Shown: positions 27,567 through 36,231 of the stretch, piece after piece | Numbering within the stretch: position 1 is the stretch's first letter | Layout of the letters: each line of letters opens with the position of its first letter | DNA from: Microbacterium marinilacus | GTDB taxonomy: Bacteria > Actinomycetota > Actinomycetes > Actinomycetales > Microbacteriaceae | Reading direction: 5' to 3' | Length of the DNA: 64,000 nt | Assembly: GCF_019753765.1 (NCBI RefSeq) | Contig: NZ_JAIJZW010000002.1 | Span: 261,036 to 325,035, forward strand | Program-made: the position numbers and the translations under genes | The notes under the pieces: model-generated | Seen by the model: only the letters and a program-made list of their open reading frames with translations | What the model was told of the DNA's origin: nothing | Databases searched by the model: none

Positions 27567-29593
27567 GTCGAGCGCGGGTCCTTCGCCACCACGCCCTCGA
27601 GCCCGTGCTCACGGGCGATCGCGAGCGCCTCGTCGAGGTCGTCGAAGACCGGCGGCACGTCGACCGCGGCGCCTGCGCCCTCGGCGATCCGCTCCAGCAC
27701 CTCGCGTCGAGCGGCGAGGGGCCGTCGCGCCAGGTCGGCGCCGTCGGCGGCGAGCACGTCGAACAGATAGAGGCGCACCGGGGTGCGCCGCGCCTCGGCA
27801 GCCACCTCCGCGGCCTTCGTCAGATGCATCCTGTTCTGCAGCAGCGCGAAGCTCGGCCGGCCTCGGCCGTCCAGGGCCACCACCTCGCCGTCGACGACCG
27901 CATCGGCTGCCTCCAGCGACACGGCGCCCGGGGCCGTCAGCTCCGGATAACGATCGGTGATGTCGGCACCGCTGCGGGCGAACAGGCGCAGGCGGCCGTC
28001 CGCCCAGACGCCGAGCGCGCGCACCCCGTCCCACTTCATCTCCACCCAGTCGGCCGCGCCCGTCGACGCCACGAGCCCCGGTGTGGAGGACGTCGCAAGC
28101 ATGGGCTTCGGCGAGGCGATCCGCCCATCCGGCGATGTGACGTCCTCCACGTCGTCAGCTGCCGGTGCCGGGGCAGATCCGTCATGCTCTCGGAAGACCT
28201 GACGCTCCCTCCCCTGCGACTTGGTGCGGTGCAGCAGCCACTGCGACTTCTCGCCGCTGCCGGTCGTCCGGATCAGTGCGAGGCGAACGCCGCCGTCGAG
28301 AGGCCCGCCGGCCCGGCCGTGCAGCGTGAAGATGACCTCGTCGTCCCGCCACTTCTCCAACTCGAACGACCCGTCGTCCCAGATGTCCATGTGCCCGGCG
28401 CCGTATTCCCCTTTCGGAATGTCGCCCTCGAACGACGCATACGACAGCGGATGGTCCTCGGTCTGCACCGCCAGGTGATTGCGACCGCTGATCTCGGGCA
28501 CGCCCTTCGGCACCGCCCAGCTGGCCAGCACGCCGTCTCGCTCGAGCCGCAGGTCGAAGTGCAGGCGCCGAGCCTGGTGGCGCTGGATCACGAAGCGCGA
28601 TCCGTGCGACGCGTCCGCCGGGTCGCCGGGCATCGGCTCAGGTGTGCGCGAGGCGTCGCGCTTGGCGACGTACGTCGCGAGCGCCGTCGCGGAGGGCTCG
28701 CCCGGAGGCGCAGGGTCGAGGGCCGCCAGCGGGTCGCCCATCCGCTCGACGCGCTCGAGCACCTCGTCGAAGCGCAGCTGCCGCAGGTCGGGGTCGTCGA
28801 GCTCGTCCCACGTGCGCGGGGCCGCGACCCAGGGCTGCGACCGGCCTCGCAGCGAATACGGGGCGATCGTGGTCTTCTTGCCGTTGTTCTGGCTCCAGTC
28901 GACGAGCACGCGGTCGGGGCGAGCCGACTTGCTCATCGAGCTGACGACGAGGTCGGGATGATCCGCCTCGAGGGCCTGGGCGAGAGCCTTCGCGACGGCC
29001 GACACCTGGGCGCTCGTCTGCGATCCGGGCAGACGGGCATAGAGGTGCAGGCCCTTGCTGCCGCTCGTGACGGGCTGCGGATCCAGGCCCATGCCGGCCA
29101 GGATCGAGCGCGCGAGCCGGGCGACCTCGGCGCACTCGGGCAGCCCCGCACCGGGGCCCGGGTCGAGGTCGAGCACCAGCCGGTCCGGGCACAACGGCTC
29201 GCCGTCGGCGCCGAAGCGCCACTGCGGCACGTGCAGCTCGAGGCTCGCCACCTGAGCGAGGTACACGAGCGCGGCGGCCTCGTCGGCGAGCGGGTACGCC
29301 TTGGGGCCCGTGGAGTGGCGGATCGTCTGCCGCGGCAGCCAGTCGGGCGCCCCGCGCTCGAGGTCCTTGGCGAAGAAGGACGGCAGCGGGGAGTCGGCGG
29401 TGCCGACGCCCTCCACCCAGCGCTTGCGGGTCACGGGCCGGCCGGCGACGTGGGGCAGCAGTACCGGAGCGATCCGCGACATGTAGCCGATCACCTCGCC
29501 CTTGGTGGTTCCCGTCTCGGGGTAGAGCACCTTGTCGAGGTTCGTGACGCGCAGGCGACGGCCGCCCACACGCACCACCTGCTCACCCGTCAT
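27158..29593 (-). CDS. ligD: Multifunctional ATP-dependent DNA ligase LigD
   Basis: Non-homologous end-joining enzyme, 811 residues in the order polymerase, phosphoesterase, ligase. Polymerase part: LYPETGTTKGEVIGYM and catalytic LVLDLDPGPG. Phosphoesterase part from about residue 340: RFVIQRHQARRLHFDLRLE, EYGAGHMDIWDDG. Ligase part from about 485: active-site lysine in VEMKWDGVRALG, VDGEVVALDGRG, LEGVVAKDP and KLKLTRTQEVVIGG. All catalytic motifs appear intact. Divergent from ku, its partner. Its 3' end lies under the run-on frame of the guanidinium exporter gene. Confidence 0.96.
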   Translation of the reverse strand: MTGEQVVRVGGRRLRVTNLDKVLYPETGTTKGEVIGYMSRIAPVLLPHVAGRPVTRKRWVEGVGTADSPLPSFFAKDLERGAPDWLPRQTIRHSTGPKAYPLADEAAALVYLAQVASLELHVPQWRFGADGEPLCPDRLVLDLDPGPGAGLPECAEVARLARSILAGMGLDPQPVTSGSKGLHLYARLPGSQTSAQVSAVAKALAQALEADHPDLVVSSMSKSARPDRVLVDWSQNNGKKTTIAPYSLRGRSQPWVAAPRTWDELDDPDLRQLRFDEVLERVERMGDPLAALDPAPPGEPSATALATYVAKRDASRTPEPMPGDPADASHGSRFVIQRHQARRLHFDLRLERDGVLASWAVPKGVPEISGRNHLAVQTEDHPLSYASFEGDIPKGEYGAGHMDIWDDGSFELEKWRDDEVIFTLHGRAGGPLDGGVRLALIRTTGSGEKSQWLLHRTKSQGRERQVFREHDGSAPAPAADDVEDVTSPDGRIASPKPMLATSSTPGLVASTGAADWVEMKWDGVRALGVWADGRLRLFARSGADITDRYPELTAPGAVSLEAADAVVDGEVVALDGRGRPSFALLQNRMHLTKAAEVAAEARRTPVRLYLFDVLAADGADLARRPLAARREVLERIAEGAGAAVDVPPVFDDLDEALAIAREHGLEGVVAKDPRSTYRAGRSERWTKLKLTRTQEVVIGGIRPGKGGRSGSIGSLLLGVPDDDGLRYVGRVGTGFSDRALRQLGTMLEPLRVEESPLHGVPAADAREALWVRPELVGEVEFAEWTPGGNLRQARWRGLRSDKSPAEVAREA

Positions 29594-29670
29594 GCCGACA
29601 GGCTATTCGGCCGATCCGCCCCGAAATCAAGCCCCTGGTCGAGCCGCACGCGCTGGTGTTCACTGGCCCC

Positions 29671-30546
29671 ATGCGATCGATCTGGAAGGGCGCGCTCACG
29701 TTCGGTCTCGTGAACGTCCCGGTGAAGGTGTACGCGGCGACGGAAGACCACGACGTCAGCCTGCACCAGGTGCACTCCGAGGACGGCGGCCGCATCCGCT
29801 ACCAGCGACGCTGCGAGGTGTGCGGCCAGGTGATCGCGTACGCGGACATCGACCGCGCCTACGACGACGGCGACCGCACGGTGGTCCTGACCGACGACGA
29901 CCTCAAGTCGCTGCCCTCCGAGCGCAGCCGCGAGATCGACGTCGTCGAGTTCGTCCCCAGCGACCAGGTCGACCCCATCACGTTCGACAGGTCGTACTTC
30001 CTCGAGCCCGACTCGTCGTCTCCGAAGGCGTACGTGCTGCTGCGGCGCACGCTCGAGAGCACCGATCGCACGGCGATCGTGCGGTTCTCGCTGCGCCAGA
30101 AGACGCGGCTGGCGGCGCTGCGCGTGCGCGGCGACGTGCTGATGCTGCAGACGCTGCTGTGGGCCGACGAGGTGCGCGAGGCCGCGTTCCCGGCGCTGGA
30201 GGAGAAGGTGAGGATCTCGTCGAAGGAGCTCGAGCTGTCGGCCAGCCTCGTCGACAGCTTCTCGAGCGACTTCGACCCGGACCAGTACGTCGACGAGTAC
30301 CAGCAGGAGCTGCGGACCCTCATCGCCGCGAAGCTCGACAAGGGCGACGCCATCGACACGGAGGCGACGTTCGGCGAGCAGGAGGACGAGGGCGGTGAGG
30401 TCATCGACCTGATGGAGGCCCTCCGGGCGAGCGTCGAGCGCTCGCGCGCCGCCCGAGGCGGGAAGGGCGACACCGACGAGAAGGCCGCTGCGGACAAGGG
30501 CGACGGGGAGAAGCCGAAGCGCAAGAGGACGAAGAAGGCCTCCTGA
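29671..30546 (+). CDS. ku: Ku protein, non-homologous end joining
   Basis: Homodimeric DNA-end binding protein that recruits LigD. 291 residues; N-terminus MRSIWKGALTFGLVNVPVKVYAAT is the family signature, CEVCGQVIAYADI is the zinc-like loop, and the core ends near FGEQEDEGGEVIDLMEAL. A short lysine-rich tail (KPKRKRTKKAS) resembles the extensions that help bacterial Ku bind DNA. ATG at 29671 chosen; a GTG 15 bp upstream is in frame. Only 77 bp separate it from the ligD start, so both promoters lie there. Confidence 0.95.
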   Translation: MRSIWKGALTFGLVNVPVKVYAATEDHDVSLHQVHSEDGGRIRYQRRCEVCGQVIAYADIDRAYDDGDRTVVLTDDDLKSLPSERSREIDVVEFVPSDQVDPITFDRSYFLEPDSSSPKAYVLLRRTLESTDRTAIVRFSLRQKTRLAALRVRGDVLMLQTLLWADEVREAAFPALEEKVRISSKELELSASLVDSFSSDFDPDQYVDEYQQELRTLIAAKLDKGDAIDTEATFGEQEDEGGEVIDLMEALRASVERSRAARGGKGDTDEKAAADKGDGEKPKRKRTKKAS

Positions 30547-30583
30547 GGCGGCGCCCGCCCGCGCCGGTCGCGGCCCGGAAGGG

Positions 30584-31330
30584 CTAGAACCGGATGTCGG
30601 GCTTGCCGTCGCCGTCGATGTCTGCACCGCGCTCGAAGACCTCGGGCTCGAGCACCAACCGCTCGGCCGGAGGATGTGCGGCGTCCCGATGCGCCTTGTG
30701 CCGCTCGGAGAAGTAGTGCCACAGCGTCACGAGCGCGGTGCCGGCGACCGCGGCGATGAGGATCAGGTCGATGTACTCGGTCACGAGGTGACGCACGAAC
30801 GGGATGTAGGCGATCACGTAACCGATCATCGTGAGGCCGAAGCCCCACAGCACGGCGCCGATGAGGTTGTAGAGGCTGTACTTGCGCCACGGCATGTGGC
30901 CGACGCCCGCCGCCACCGGCGCGAAGGTGCGCACGACCGGCACGAAGCGCGCCAGCACGATCGTGATGCCGCCGAAGCGCTCGAAGAACGCGTTGGTGCG
31001 TTCGACGTTCTTGGTGCTGAAGAGCCCCGACTCCTTGCGTTCGAACACCCGGGGGCCGCCCTTGTGCCCGATCAGGTAGCCGACCTCGCCGCCCACGAAC
31101 GCCGCGAGGGCGATCAGCCCGCTCACCAGCCAGATGTTCACGCCGAACACGTCGTTCGTGTGCGTGAGCAGCCCCGAGATGACGAGCAGCGTGTCTCCCG
31201 GCAGGAGGAAGCCGACCAGCAGTCCCGTCTCGGAGAACACGATCAGGCACACGACCGCGAGGGCCCATGGGCCCGCGGCCTCGATGATGGCCTGCGGGTC
31301 GAGCCAGGGGATGAGGGCCAAGGAGCGCAC
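30584..31330 (-). CDS. DedA/VTT-domain membrane protein
   Basis: 248 residues. Typical DedA layout: FSETGLLVGFLLPGDTLLVI near the N-terminus, GGEVGYLIGHKGGPRVF, then the F-x-R-F-x-P-x-x-R motif in VLARFVPVVRTFAPVAAGVG. Related proteins act in lipid flipping and membrane homeostasis. The C-terminal tail ends with DIDGDGKPDIRF, a calcium-loop-like sequence. GTG start behind AAGGA. Function in this organism unknown. Confidence 0.9.
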   Translation of the reverse strand: MRSLALIPWLDPQAIIEAAGPWALAVVCLIVFSETGLLVGFLLPGDTLLVISGLLTHTNDVFGVNIWLVSGLIALAAFVGGEVGYLIGHKGGPRVFERKESGLFSTKNVERTNAFFERFGGITIVLARFVPVVRTFAPVAAGVGHMPWRKYSLYNLIGAVLWGFGLTMIGYVIAYIPFVRHLVTEYIDLILIAAVAGTALVTLWHYFSERHKAHRDAAHPPAERLVLEPEVFERGADIDGDGKPDIRF

Positions 31331-31382
31331 CGGGGGTCCCGTCTCGTATCTGCTGCTGCGGTGTAGGGGGAGGACAAAGCCG

Positions 31383-31464
31383 TGCGGAAGGTGGGACTTG
31401 AACCCACACGCCGTGAGGCACAGGAACCTAAATCCTGCGTGTCTGCCGATTCCACCACTCCCGC
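31383..31464 (-). tRNA. tRNA-Leu (anticodon UAG)
   Basis: 82-nt class II tRNA on the minus strand. The 7-bp acceptor stem GCGGGAG pairs with CTTCCGC (one G-U), followed by discriminator A. Anticodon stem CAGGA/TCCTG encloses the loop TTTAGGT, anticodon TAG. A long variable arm (GTGCCTCACGGCGT) and T-arm GTGGGTTCAAGTCCCAC are present. The 3' CCA is not encoded. Confidence 0.96.
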
Positions 31465-31586
31465 GGGTGGGTTCAGTCTACGTGCGAAACACGCCGCTGA
31501 TCCGGGGATAGCCCCCGTCCTGGAGCCGGCCATCCGGCTGTGGATAACTTCCGCGGGTTCCATCGGCGGATTGCCATCATGACCGG

Positions 31587-32792
31587 GTGAGACAGCCGCA
31601 TCCGGATCGGGGAGCCGCCACCGCGGCGCTCGTCGAGCGTGTGCGCGACCGGTTGCGCGCGGATCGCACCGACCCGGCCGGCGCTCCGGACGCCGTCGAG
31701 CGGATCGCACGCGCCGAGGTGCGCCGCCACAACGACGTGGCGCTCGCCCGCGGCACCGCGACGATCGACGACGAGCCGGCGCACGTGCGCCAGGTGCTGG
31801 CGGCGGTCACGGGCTACGGTCCGCTGCAGCCGTACCTCGACGACCCCGCGATCGAGGAGATCTGGCTCAACGCGCCCGACCGCGTGTTCGTCGCGAGGGA
31901 CGGGGTCTCGCAGCGCGTGCCGGTCGAGCTGACCGAGGCGGGCGTCCGCGACCTGGTCGAGCGCATGCTGCACTCCACGGGGCGCCGGGTCGACCTGTCG
32001 CAGCCGTTCGTGGATGCCTCCCTGCCGGACGGCTCGCGCCTGCACGTCGTCATCGGTGGTATCGCGCGGCGCCACTGGGCCGTCAACATCCGCAAGTTCC
32101 TGCCCGCCCACCGCTCACTCGAGCACCTGGTCGAGCTGGGCTCGCTCAGCGCGGAGGCCGCCGCGCTCCTCCGCCTCGCGATCGGCAGGGGGCGCAGCGT
32201 GCTGGTGTCCGGCGCGACGCACGCGGGCAAGACGACGATGCTCGCGGCCCTCGTCGCGGCGGGGCCGCCCGCGCATCGCGTCGTCACGGTCGAGGAGACG
32301 TTCGAGCTGTCCGTGGACGCGCCGGACATCGTCGCGCTGCAGGGACGTCAGCCGAGCCTCGAGGGCACGGGGGAGATCACGCTGCGTCGACTCGTGAAAG
32401 AGGCTCTGCGCATGCGGCCCGATCGCCTCGTCGTCGGGGAGGTTCGCGATGCCGAGGCGCTCGACCTGCTGCTCGCACTCAACACCGGCGTGCCGGGCGC
32501 CGCGACGATCCACGCCAACTCGGCCGTCGACGCGCTCGGCCGCCTCGCGGCGCTGCCGTTGCTGGCCGGCCGCAACATCGACCGCGGCTTCGTGCTTCAC
32601 GCGGTCGCGTCCAGCGTGGATCTCGTCGTGCACTGCGAGCGCCTCCCTGACGGCACCCGTCGCGTCGCCGAGATCGTCGAGCCGACGGGACGTGTCGTCG
32701 GCGAGCTGCCCGAGGTGCGGACACTGCACCGCGCAGACGACGCACGCGAGCCGGGGCCGGCCGGAAGCCGCGTGCGGGGAGCGCACGCATGA
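31587..32792 (+). CDS. TadA/CpaF-family secretion ATPase
   Basis: 401-residue assembly ATPase of a Tad (tight adherence) pilus system. N-terminal domain ends with VTGYGPLQPYLDDPAIEEIW; Walker A is SGATHAGKTTMLA (a His in the loop, glycine-lysine intact); the glutamate box VTVEETFEL, Walker B region PDRLVVGEVRDAEALDLLLA and the histidine box GAATIHANS are all present. GTG start. Heads a seven-gene run in which each gene overlaps or closely follows the previous one. Confidence 0.92.
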   Translation: MRQPHPDRGAATAALVERVRDRLRADRTDPAGAPDAVERIARAEVRRHNDVALARGTATIDDEPAHVRQVLAAVTGYGPLQPYLDDPAIEEIWLNAPDRVFVARDGVSQRVPVELTEAGVRDLVERMLHSTGRRVDLSQPFVDASLPDGSRLHVVIGGIARRHWAVNIRKFLPAHRSLEHLVELGSLSAEAAALLRLAIGRGRSVLVSGATHAGKTTMLAALVAAGPPAHRVVTVEETFELSVDAPDIVALQGRQPSLEGTGEITLRRLVKEALRMRPDRLVVGEVRDAEALDLLLALNTGVPGAATIHANSAVDALGRLAALPLLAGRNIDRGFVLHAVASSVDLVVHCERLPDGTRRVAEIVEPTGRVVGELPEVRTLHRADDAREPGPAGSRVRGAHA

Positions 32793-33655
32793 TCGCGCTG
32801 TGGGGCGTGCTGCTGGGCGGCGGGCTCCTCTTGACCCTCTCGCCCTGGCTCTGGCCGCTCCGCGCCGACCCTCCGCGTCCCAGGCGGCACCGGCGTGCCG
32901 GGAGGATCTCCCGGCTCCTCGCCGCCGCGGGCTTCCCGCACGTCGCCGAACGCGTCGTCGTTCTCGCCTGCGCGGCGTGCGCGCTCGCCGCCGGTGCCGT
33001 GGCGTGGCTCGCGGCCGGGGTGCCGACGCTCGCCGCGCTCGGCGCCGTAGCGGGCTCGGCGACGCCCGTCGTGTGGCTCCGTTCCCGCGGGTCCAGGCTG
33101 ATCCGGGCGCGCCGTGGGCTGTGGCCCGACGTGTGCGACCTGCTCATCGCGTCGGTCAGGGCGGGGATGTCGCTGCCGGACTCCCTGTCGAGTCTCGCGG
33201 CGTCGGCGCCGCCGGCCCTGCGCGCCGCGTTCGCCGGATTCCAGCACGACATGGCGGCGTCCGGACACTTCGACTCCAGCGCCGATCGGCTGAAGGCTGC
33301 GCTGGCCGACCCGATGGGCGACCGGATCGTCGAGACGCTGCGCATGGCGCGTCAGGTCGGCGGCACAGAGCTCGTGCCCGTGCTGCGCGCCCTGTCCGCG
33401 TCCGTGCGAGCCGACGCGACGCTGCGCGCGGAGGTGGAGTCGCGGCAGTCATGGACGAAGGGCGCCGCGGTGCTCGGCGTGGTGGCGCCGTGGGTGATCC
33501 TCGCGATGCTCGCGCTGCGCCCCGAAGGCACCGAGGCGTACGCGAGCGCCGAGGGGATCGTGCTGGTGATCGTCGGCGCGGCGGTGTCTCTCGTGGCCTA
33601 CCGCGTCATGATCCGGATCGGGAGGCTTCCGGAGGCCAGGCGGTGGTTCGCATGA
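32789..33655 (+). CDS. TadB-like pilus assembly membrane protein
   Basis: 288-residue type II secretion F-domain protein. Two N-terminal hydrophobic helices, a cytoplasmic domain with SVRAGMSLPDSLSSLA and MARQVGGTELVPVLRALSAS (the F-domain repeat), then two C-terminal helices. Forms the inner-membrane platform with the following TadC-like protein. ATGA overlap with the ATPase gene. Confidence 0.9.
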   Translation: MIALWGVLLGGGLLLTLSPWLWPLRADPPRPRRHRRAGRISRLLAAAGFPHVAERVVVLACAACALAAGAVAWLAAGVPTLAALGAVAGSATPVVWLRSRGSRLIRARRGLWPDVCDLLIASVRAGMSLPDSLSSLAASAPPALRAAFAGFQHDMAASGHFDSSADRLKAALADPMGDRIVETLRMARQVGGTELVPVLRALSASVRADATLRAEVESRQSWTKGAAVLGVVAPWVILAMLALRPEGTEAYASAEGIVLVIVGAAVSLVAYRVMIRIGRLPEARRWFA

Positions 33656-34593
33656 CCTGGGCGACGGATGCGGCTGTCGCGGTCCTGCTCGGCGGCTCGC
33701 TCGGCGCGGGCGTGTGCCTGCTCCTCGTGCTGGTGCCGCGCATCGGCGCGCCCTCGCTGTCGCGCCGCATCGCGCCCTACATCAGGGAGGCGACCGACCC
33801 GGCCGGCACCACGGCGTGGAACCTGCTCGGGCGCGCCGGAAGCGCCGCGCTCGAGTGGTCCGTGGTGTTCGCGCGCGCGACACGAGGGGCAGCACGTGTT
33901 CTCGGGACGTCGGAGGGACTCATGACCCGCCTGGCGCAGGCGGGCCGGCCCGCGGACCCCGCCCTCTTCCGTGCCCGGCAGCTGGCGTGGGGAGTCGCCG
34001 GCGCCGCCGCCGGGGCGCTCGCCGTCGTGGTGCTCGCGCTGGCGGGGGCTTTCACGAGCCCGAGCCTGCTGCTGCCGCTCGCCGGCGGCGTGGGCGCGAT
34101 GGTGCTGTGCGACGCGACACTGACGGCGCACGCCCGTGCCCGGTCCGCCCGCATCGCCGACGAACTGCCGACGGTGCTGGAGTTCCTCGCCCTGTGCCTG
34201 GCCGCGGGTGAGGGCATCCTCGACAGCCTGCGCCGGGTCGGCGGCGCCGGCTCGGGCGAGCTCACCGCCGAGCTTCGCGAGGTGGTCCTGGACGTCGGCA
34301 CCGGTGTGAGCCTGCCCGACGCGCTCGCCGCGATGTCGCGTCGCATGCGGGTGCCCGGTCTGTCGCGGGCGGTCGAGCACATCGTCGCGGCGCTCGACCG
34401 CGGCGCGCCGCTCGCCCAGGCCCTGCAGGCGCAGGCCTCGGACGCGCGAGAAGAGGCCAAGCGGACGCTTATCGAGACCGCCGGGCGCAAGGAGATCCTG
34501 ATGCTCCTCCCGCTCGTGTTCGGCCTGCTGCCGCTCAGCGTCGTCTTCGCGGTGTTTCCGGGGGTGTTCATGCTGCGGCTCGGGATCGGCTGA
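33652..34593 (+). CDS. TadC-like pilus assembly membrane protein
   Basis: 313-residue second F-domain protein. LPTVLEFLALCLAAGEGILD and LPDALAAMSRRMRVPGLSRA mark the domain, followed by REEAKRTLIETAGRKEILM and two helices ending MLRLGIG. The ATG overlaps the tadB-like stop (ATGA). Pairs with the preceding protein. Confidence 0.9.
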   Translation: MTWATDAAVAVLLGGSLGAGVCLLLVLVPRIGAPSLSRRIAPYIREATDPAGTTAWNLLGRAGSAALEWSVVFARATRGAARVLGTSEGLMTRLAQAGRPADPALFRARQLAWGVAGAAAGALAVVVLALAGAFTSPSLLLPLAGGVGAMVLCDATLTAHARARSARIADELPTVLEFLALCLAAGEGILDSLRRVGGAGSGELTAELREVVLDVGTGVSLPDALAAMSRRMRVPGLSRAVEHIVAALDRGAPLAQALQAQASDAREEAKRTLIETAGRKEILMLLPLVFGLLPLSVVFAVFPGVFMLRLGIG

Positions 34594-34617
34594 TCCGCCG
34601 GCGTCTTCCCGTGTGAC

Positions 34618-34666
34618 AGGACAAGACGGAGACCAGGACAAGACGGAGACCCGGACAAGACGGACC
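34618..34666 (+). repeat. 17-bp tandem repeat in the leader of the small pilus gene
   Basis: Two exact copies of AGGACAAGACGGAGACC (34618-34634 and 34635-34651) are followed by a partial third (CGGACAAGACGG...CC to 34666). They lie between the tadC-like stop and the next ribosome binding site. The purine-rich, C-poor transcript would be largely unstructured, which might favour translation of the small abundant pilin-like protein; this role is a guess. Confidence 0.85.
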
Positions 34667-34684
34667 AAGAGGAGAGGAAGAGAA

Positions 34685-34885
34685 ATGGACCGACCCATCA
34701 CGACCATCGCCGGCCGAGCCCGCACAGCGTGGGGAGAGCTCTGCGACGACGAGCGAGGCGACGTGCCTGGCTGGGTGCTGATCACCTTGATGACCGCGGG
34801 GCTCGTCGTGCTGATCTGGGCGCTCGCCGGTCCGGCGCTGTCCGGGCTGTTCGAGCAGGCGATCTCGCGCGTCTCGGGGCTGTGA
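34685..34885 (+). CDS. Small Tad-locus membrane protein, possible pilin
   Basis: 66 residues: a hydrophilic N-terminus ending ELCDDERGDVPGW and a single hydrophobic helix VLITLMTAGLVVLIWALAG. Size and place, between TadC and TadE-like genes, fit the Flp major pilin, but the usual Flp processing motif (G followed by hydrophobic E-containing segment) is not clear; GDVPGW is the only candidate. Preceded by a strong purine-rich site (GAGGAAGAG). No stable hit can be named from sequence alone. Confidence 0.72.
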   Translation: MDRPITTIAGRARTAWGELCDDERGDVPGWVLITLMTAGLVVLIWALAGPALSGLFEQAISRVSGL

Positions 34886-35328
34886 CCCGCTCGCCCTGCC
34901 GCCCGCGAGCGGGCAGCCTCACGGCGCACTCCTTCGCCGGTGAGGAGTGCGCGGAGCATGAGCGGGGCTCCGGCCCGGCGGAGTTCGTGCTCGTCGGAGC
35001 CCTCCTCACCGTGCTCACCCTGGCCGTCCTCCAGCTCGGTCTCGCGGTCTACGTGCGAAACGTGGTGCACGACGCCGCGGTGGAGGGCGCCCATCAGGCC
35101 GCCCTCGCGGACGCGACTCCCGCGCACGGCGTCGAGCGCACCCGGGAGATCATCGTGCGCGCCGTGGGCGCCGCCTACGCCGATGACATCTCCGCGTCCC
35201 ACGAGAGCATCGGCGGCATGGCCTCGATCACCGTCGCGGTGCGCACGACGCTGCCGGTGGTCGGGCTCCTCGGCATCCCCTCGGCCCTGGAGGTGGAGGC
35301 CAGTGCGCCCGTCGAGACGCTGCGCTGA
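34882..35328 (+). CDS. TadE-like pseudopilin
   Basis: 148 residues; after ~30 hydrophilic residues comes GSGPAEFVLVGALLTVLTLA, the TadE-type prepilin N-terminus (small residue, Glu five positions into the hydrophobic segment), then YVRNVVHDAAVEGAHQAALA typical of TadE. GTG start overlapping the previous stop (GTGA). Minor pilin of the Tad apparatus. Confidence 0.85.
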   Translation: MTRSPCRPRAGSLTAHSFAGEECAEHERGSGPAEFVLVGALLTVLTLAVLQLGLAVYVRNVVHDAAVEGAHQAALADATPAHGVERTREIIVRAVGAAYADDISASHESIGGMASITVAVRTTLPVVGLLGIPSALEVEASAPVETLR

Positions 35329-35782
35329 GGCGCTCCGCACGATCCGGGGCCGCCTGCGCGCGTCCGCGGGGGACGACACCGGGTCTGCGGCTCTCGAGTT
35401 CCTCACCGCGGGGGTGCTGCTGCTCGTGCCGCTCGCGTACCTCGTGATCGCCCTCGGCGAGGTGCAGTCCTGGCTGCTCGGGGCGGAGACGAGCGCGCGA
35501 GTAGCCGCGCGGGCCATCGCCCTCGGCCCGGATGCAGGGAACCCGGACGCCGTCCTCGAATCGGTGACCCGCCAGTACGGCATCGAGGCGTTCGACGCCG
35601 ACGTGTCGTGCGTCCCCGCCGTCACATCCTGCCCCGCAGCCGGCGCCACCGTCATCGTGACCGTGAGCACTCAGGTCACCCTGCCGCTGATCCCGCCGGT
35701 GCTGGGCCTCGATCGCCTCGCCACGGTGCCGGTGCAGGCGAGCTCGGTGCAGAAGGTCTCGGAGTACTGGGAGAGCCGATGA
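35303..35782 (+). CDS. TadE/TadF-like pseudopilin
   Basis: 159 residues with the motif DDTGSAALEFLTAGVLLLVP followed by LVIALGEVQSWLLGAETSAR, a second TadE-like protein. A cysteine pair in DADVSCVPAVTSCPAAG may form a disulfide in the exported domain. The GTG start lies 26 bp inside the preceding gene, so the two are coupled. Confidence 0.82.
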   Translation: MRPSRRCAEALRTIRGRLRASAGDDTGSAALEFLTAGVLLLVPLAYLVIALGEVQSWLLGAETSARVAARAIALGPDAGNPDAVLESVTRQYGIEAFDADVSCVPAVTSCPAAGATVIVTVSTQVTLPLIPPVLGLDRLATVPVQASSVQKVSEYWESR

Positions 35783-36222
35783 CGACGCCTCCCATGGGTC
35801 CGCCGTCCGCCGACCCGGTCGGGGACGAGGACGGCAGCGTGCTGCCCCTCGTGCTGGGGTACGCGGTGCTCGCGATCGCGTTGATCCTCGTCTGCGCGAA
35901 CGCGACATCGCTCTACCTCTCGCAGAAGCGCCTCGACGCCCTCGCGGACGCCGCCGCGCTCGCCGCGGCCGACGGCTTCGCGCTCACGATCGAGGACGGC
36001 ACCCCGCACGTGCGGCTCGAGCAGGACCGCATGCGCGAGCAGGCCCAGGCGGTGGTCGACGCGATACCCGGGGAGGCGACGCTCGCCTCGGTGACGTCCT
36101 CCGACGACGTCTCGGTGCGGGTCGTCGTCTCCGGCTCGTGGGCGCCGCCGGTCTTCGCACCCTTCGTGCCCGATGGCGTGCCGCTCAGCGCGACCGCGAC
36201 GGTGCGCAACGCGTTGGACTGA
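35779..36222 (+). CDS. TadG-like pilus-associated protein
   Basis: 147 residues. DEDGSVLPLVLGYAVLAIAL is followed by ATSLYLSQKRLDALADAAAL, the hallmark of TadG-like and Rv3654c-like proteins, then a beta-rich exported domain. ATGA overlap with the previous gene. Last of the Tad operon; it converges on an MFS gene with 9 bp between stops. Confidence 0.82.
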   Translation: MTTPPMGPPSADPVGDEDGSVLPLVLGYAVLAIALILVCANATSLYLSQKRLDALADAAALAAADGFALTIEDGTPHVRLEQDRMREQAQAVVDAIPGEATLASVTSSDDVSVRVVVSGSWAPPVFAPFVPDGVPLSATATVRNALD

Positions 36223-36231
36223 CGCGCATGC

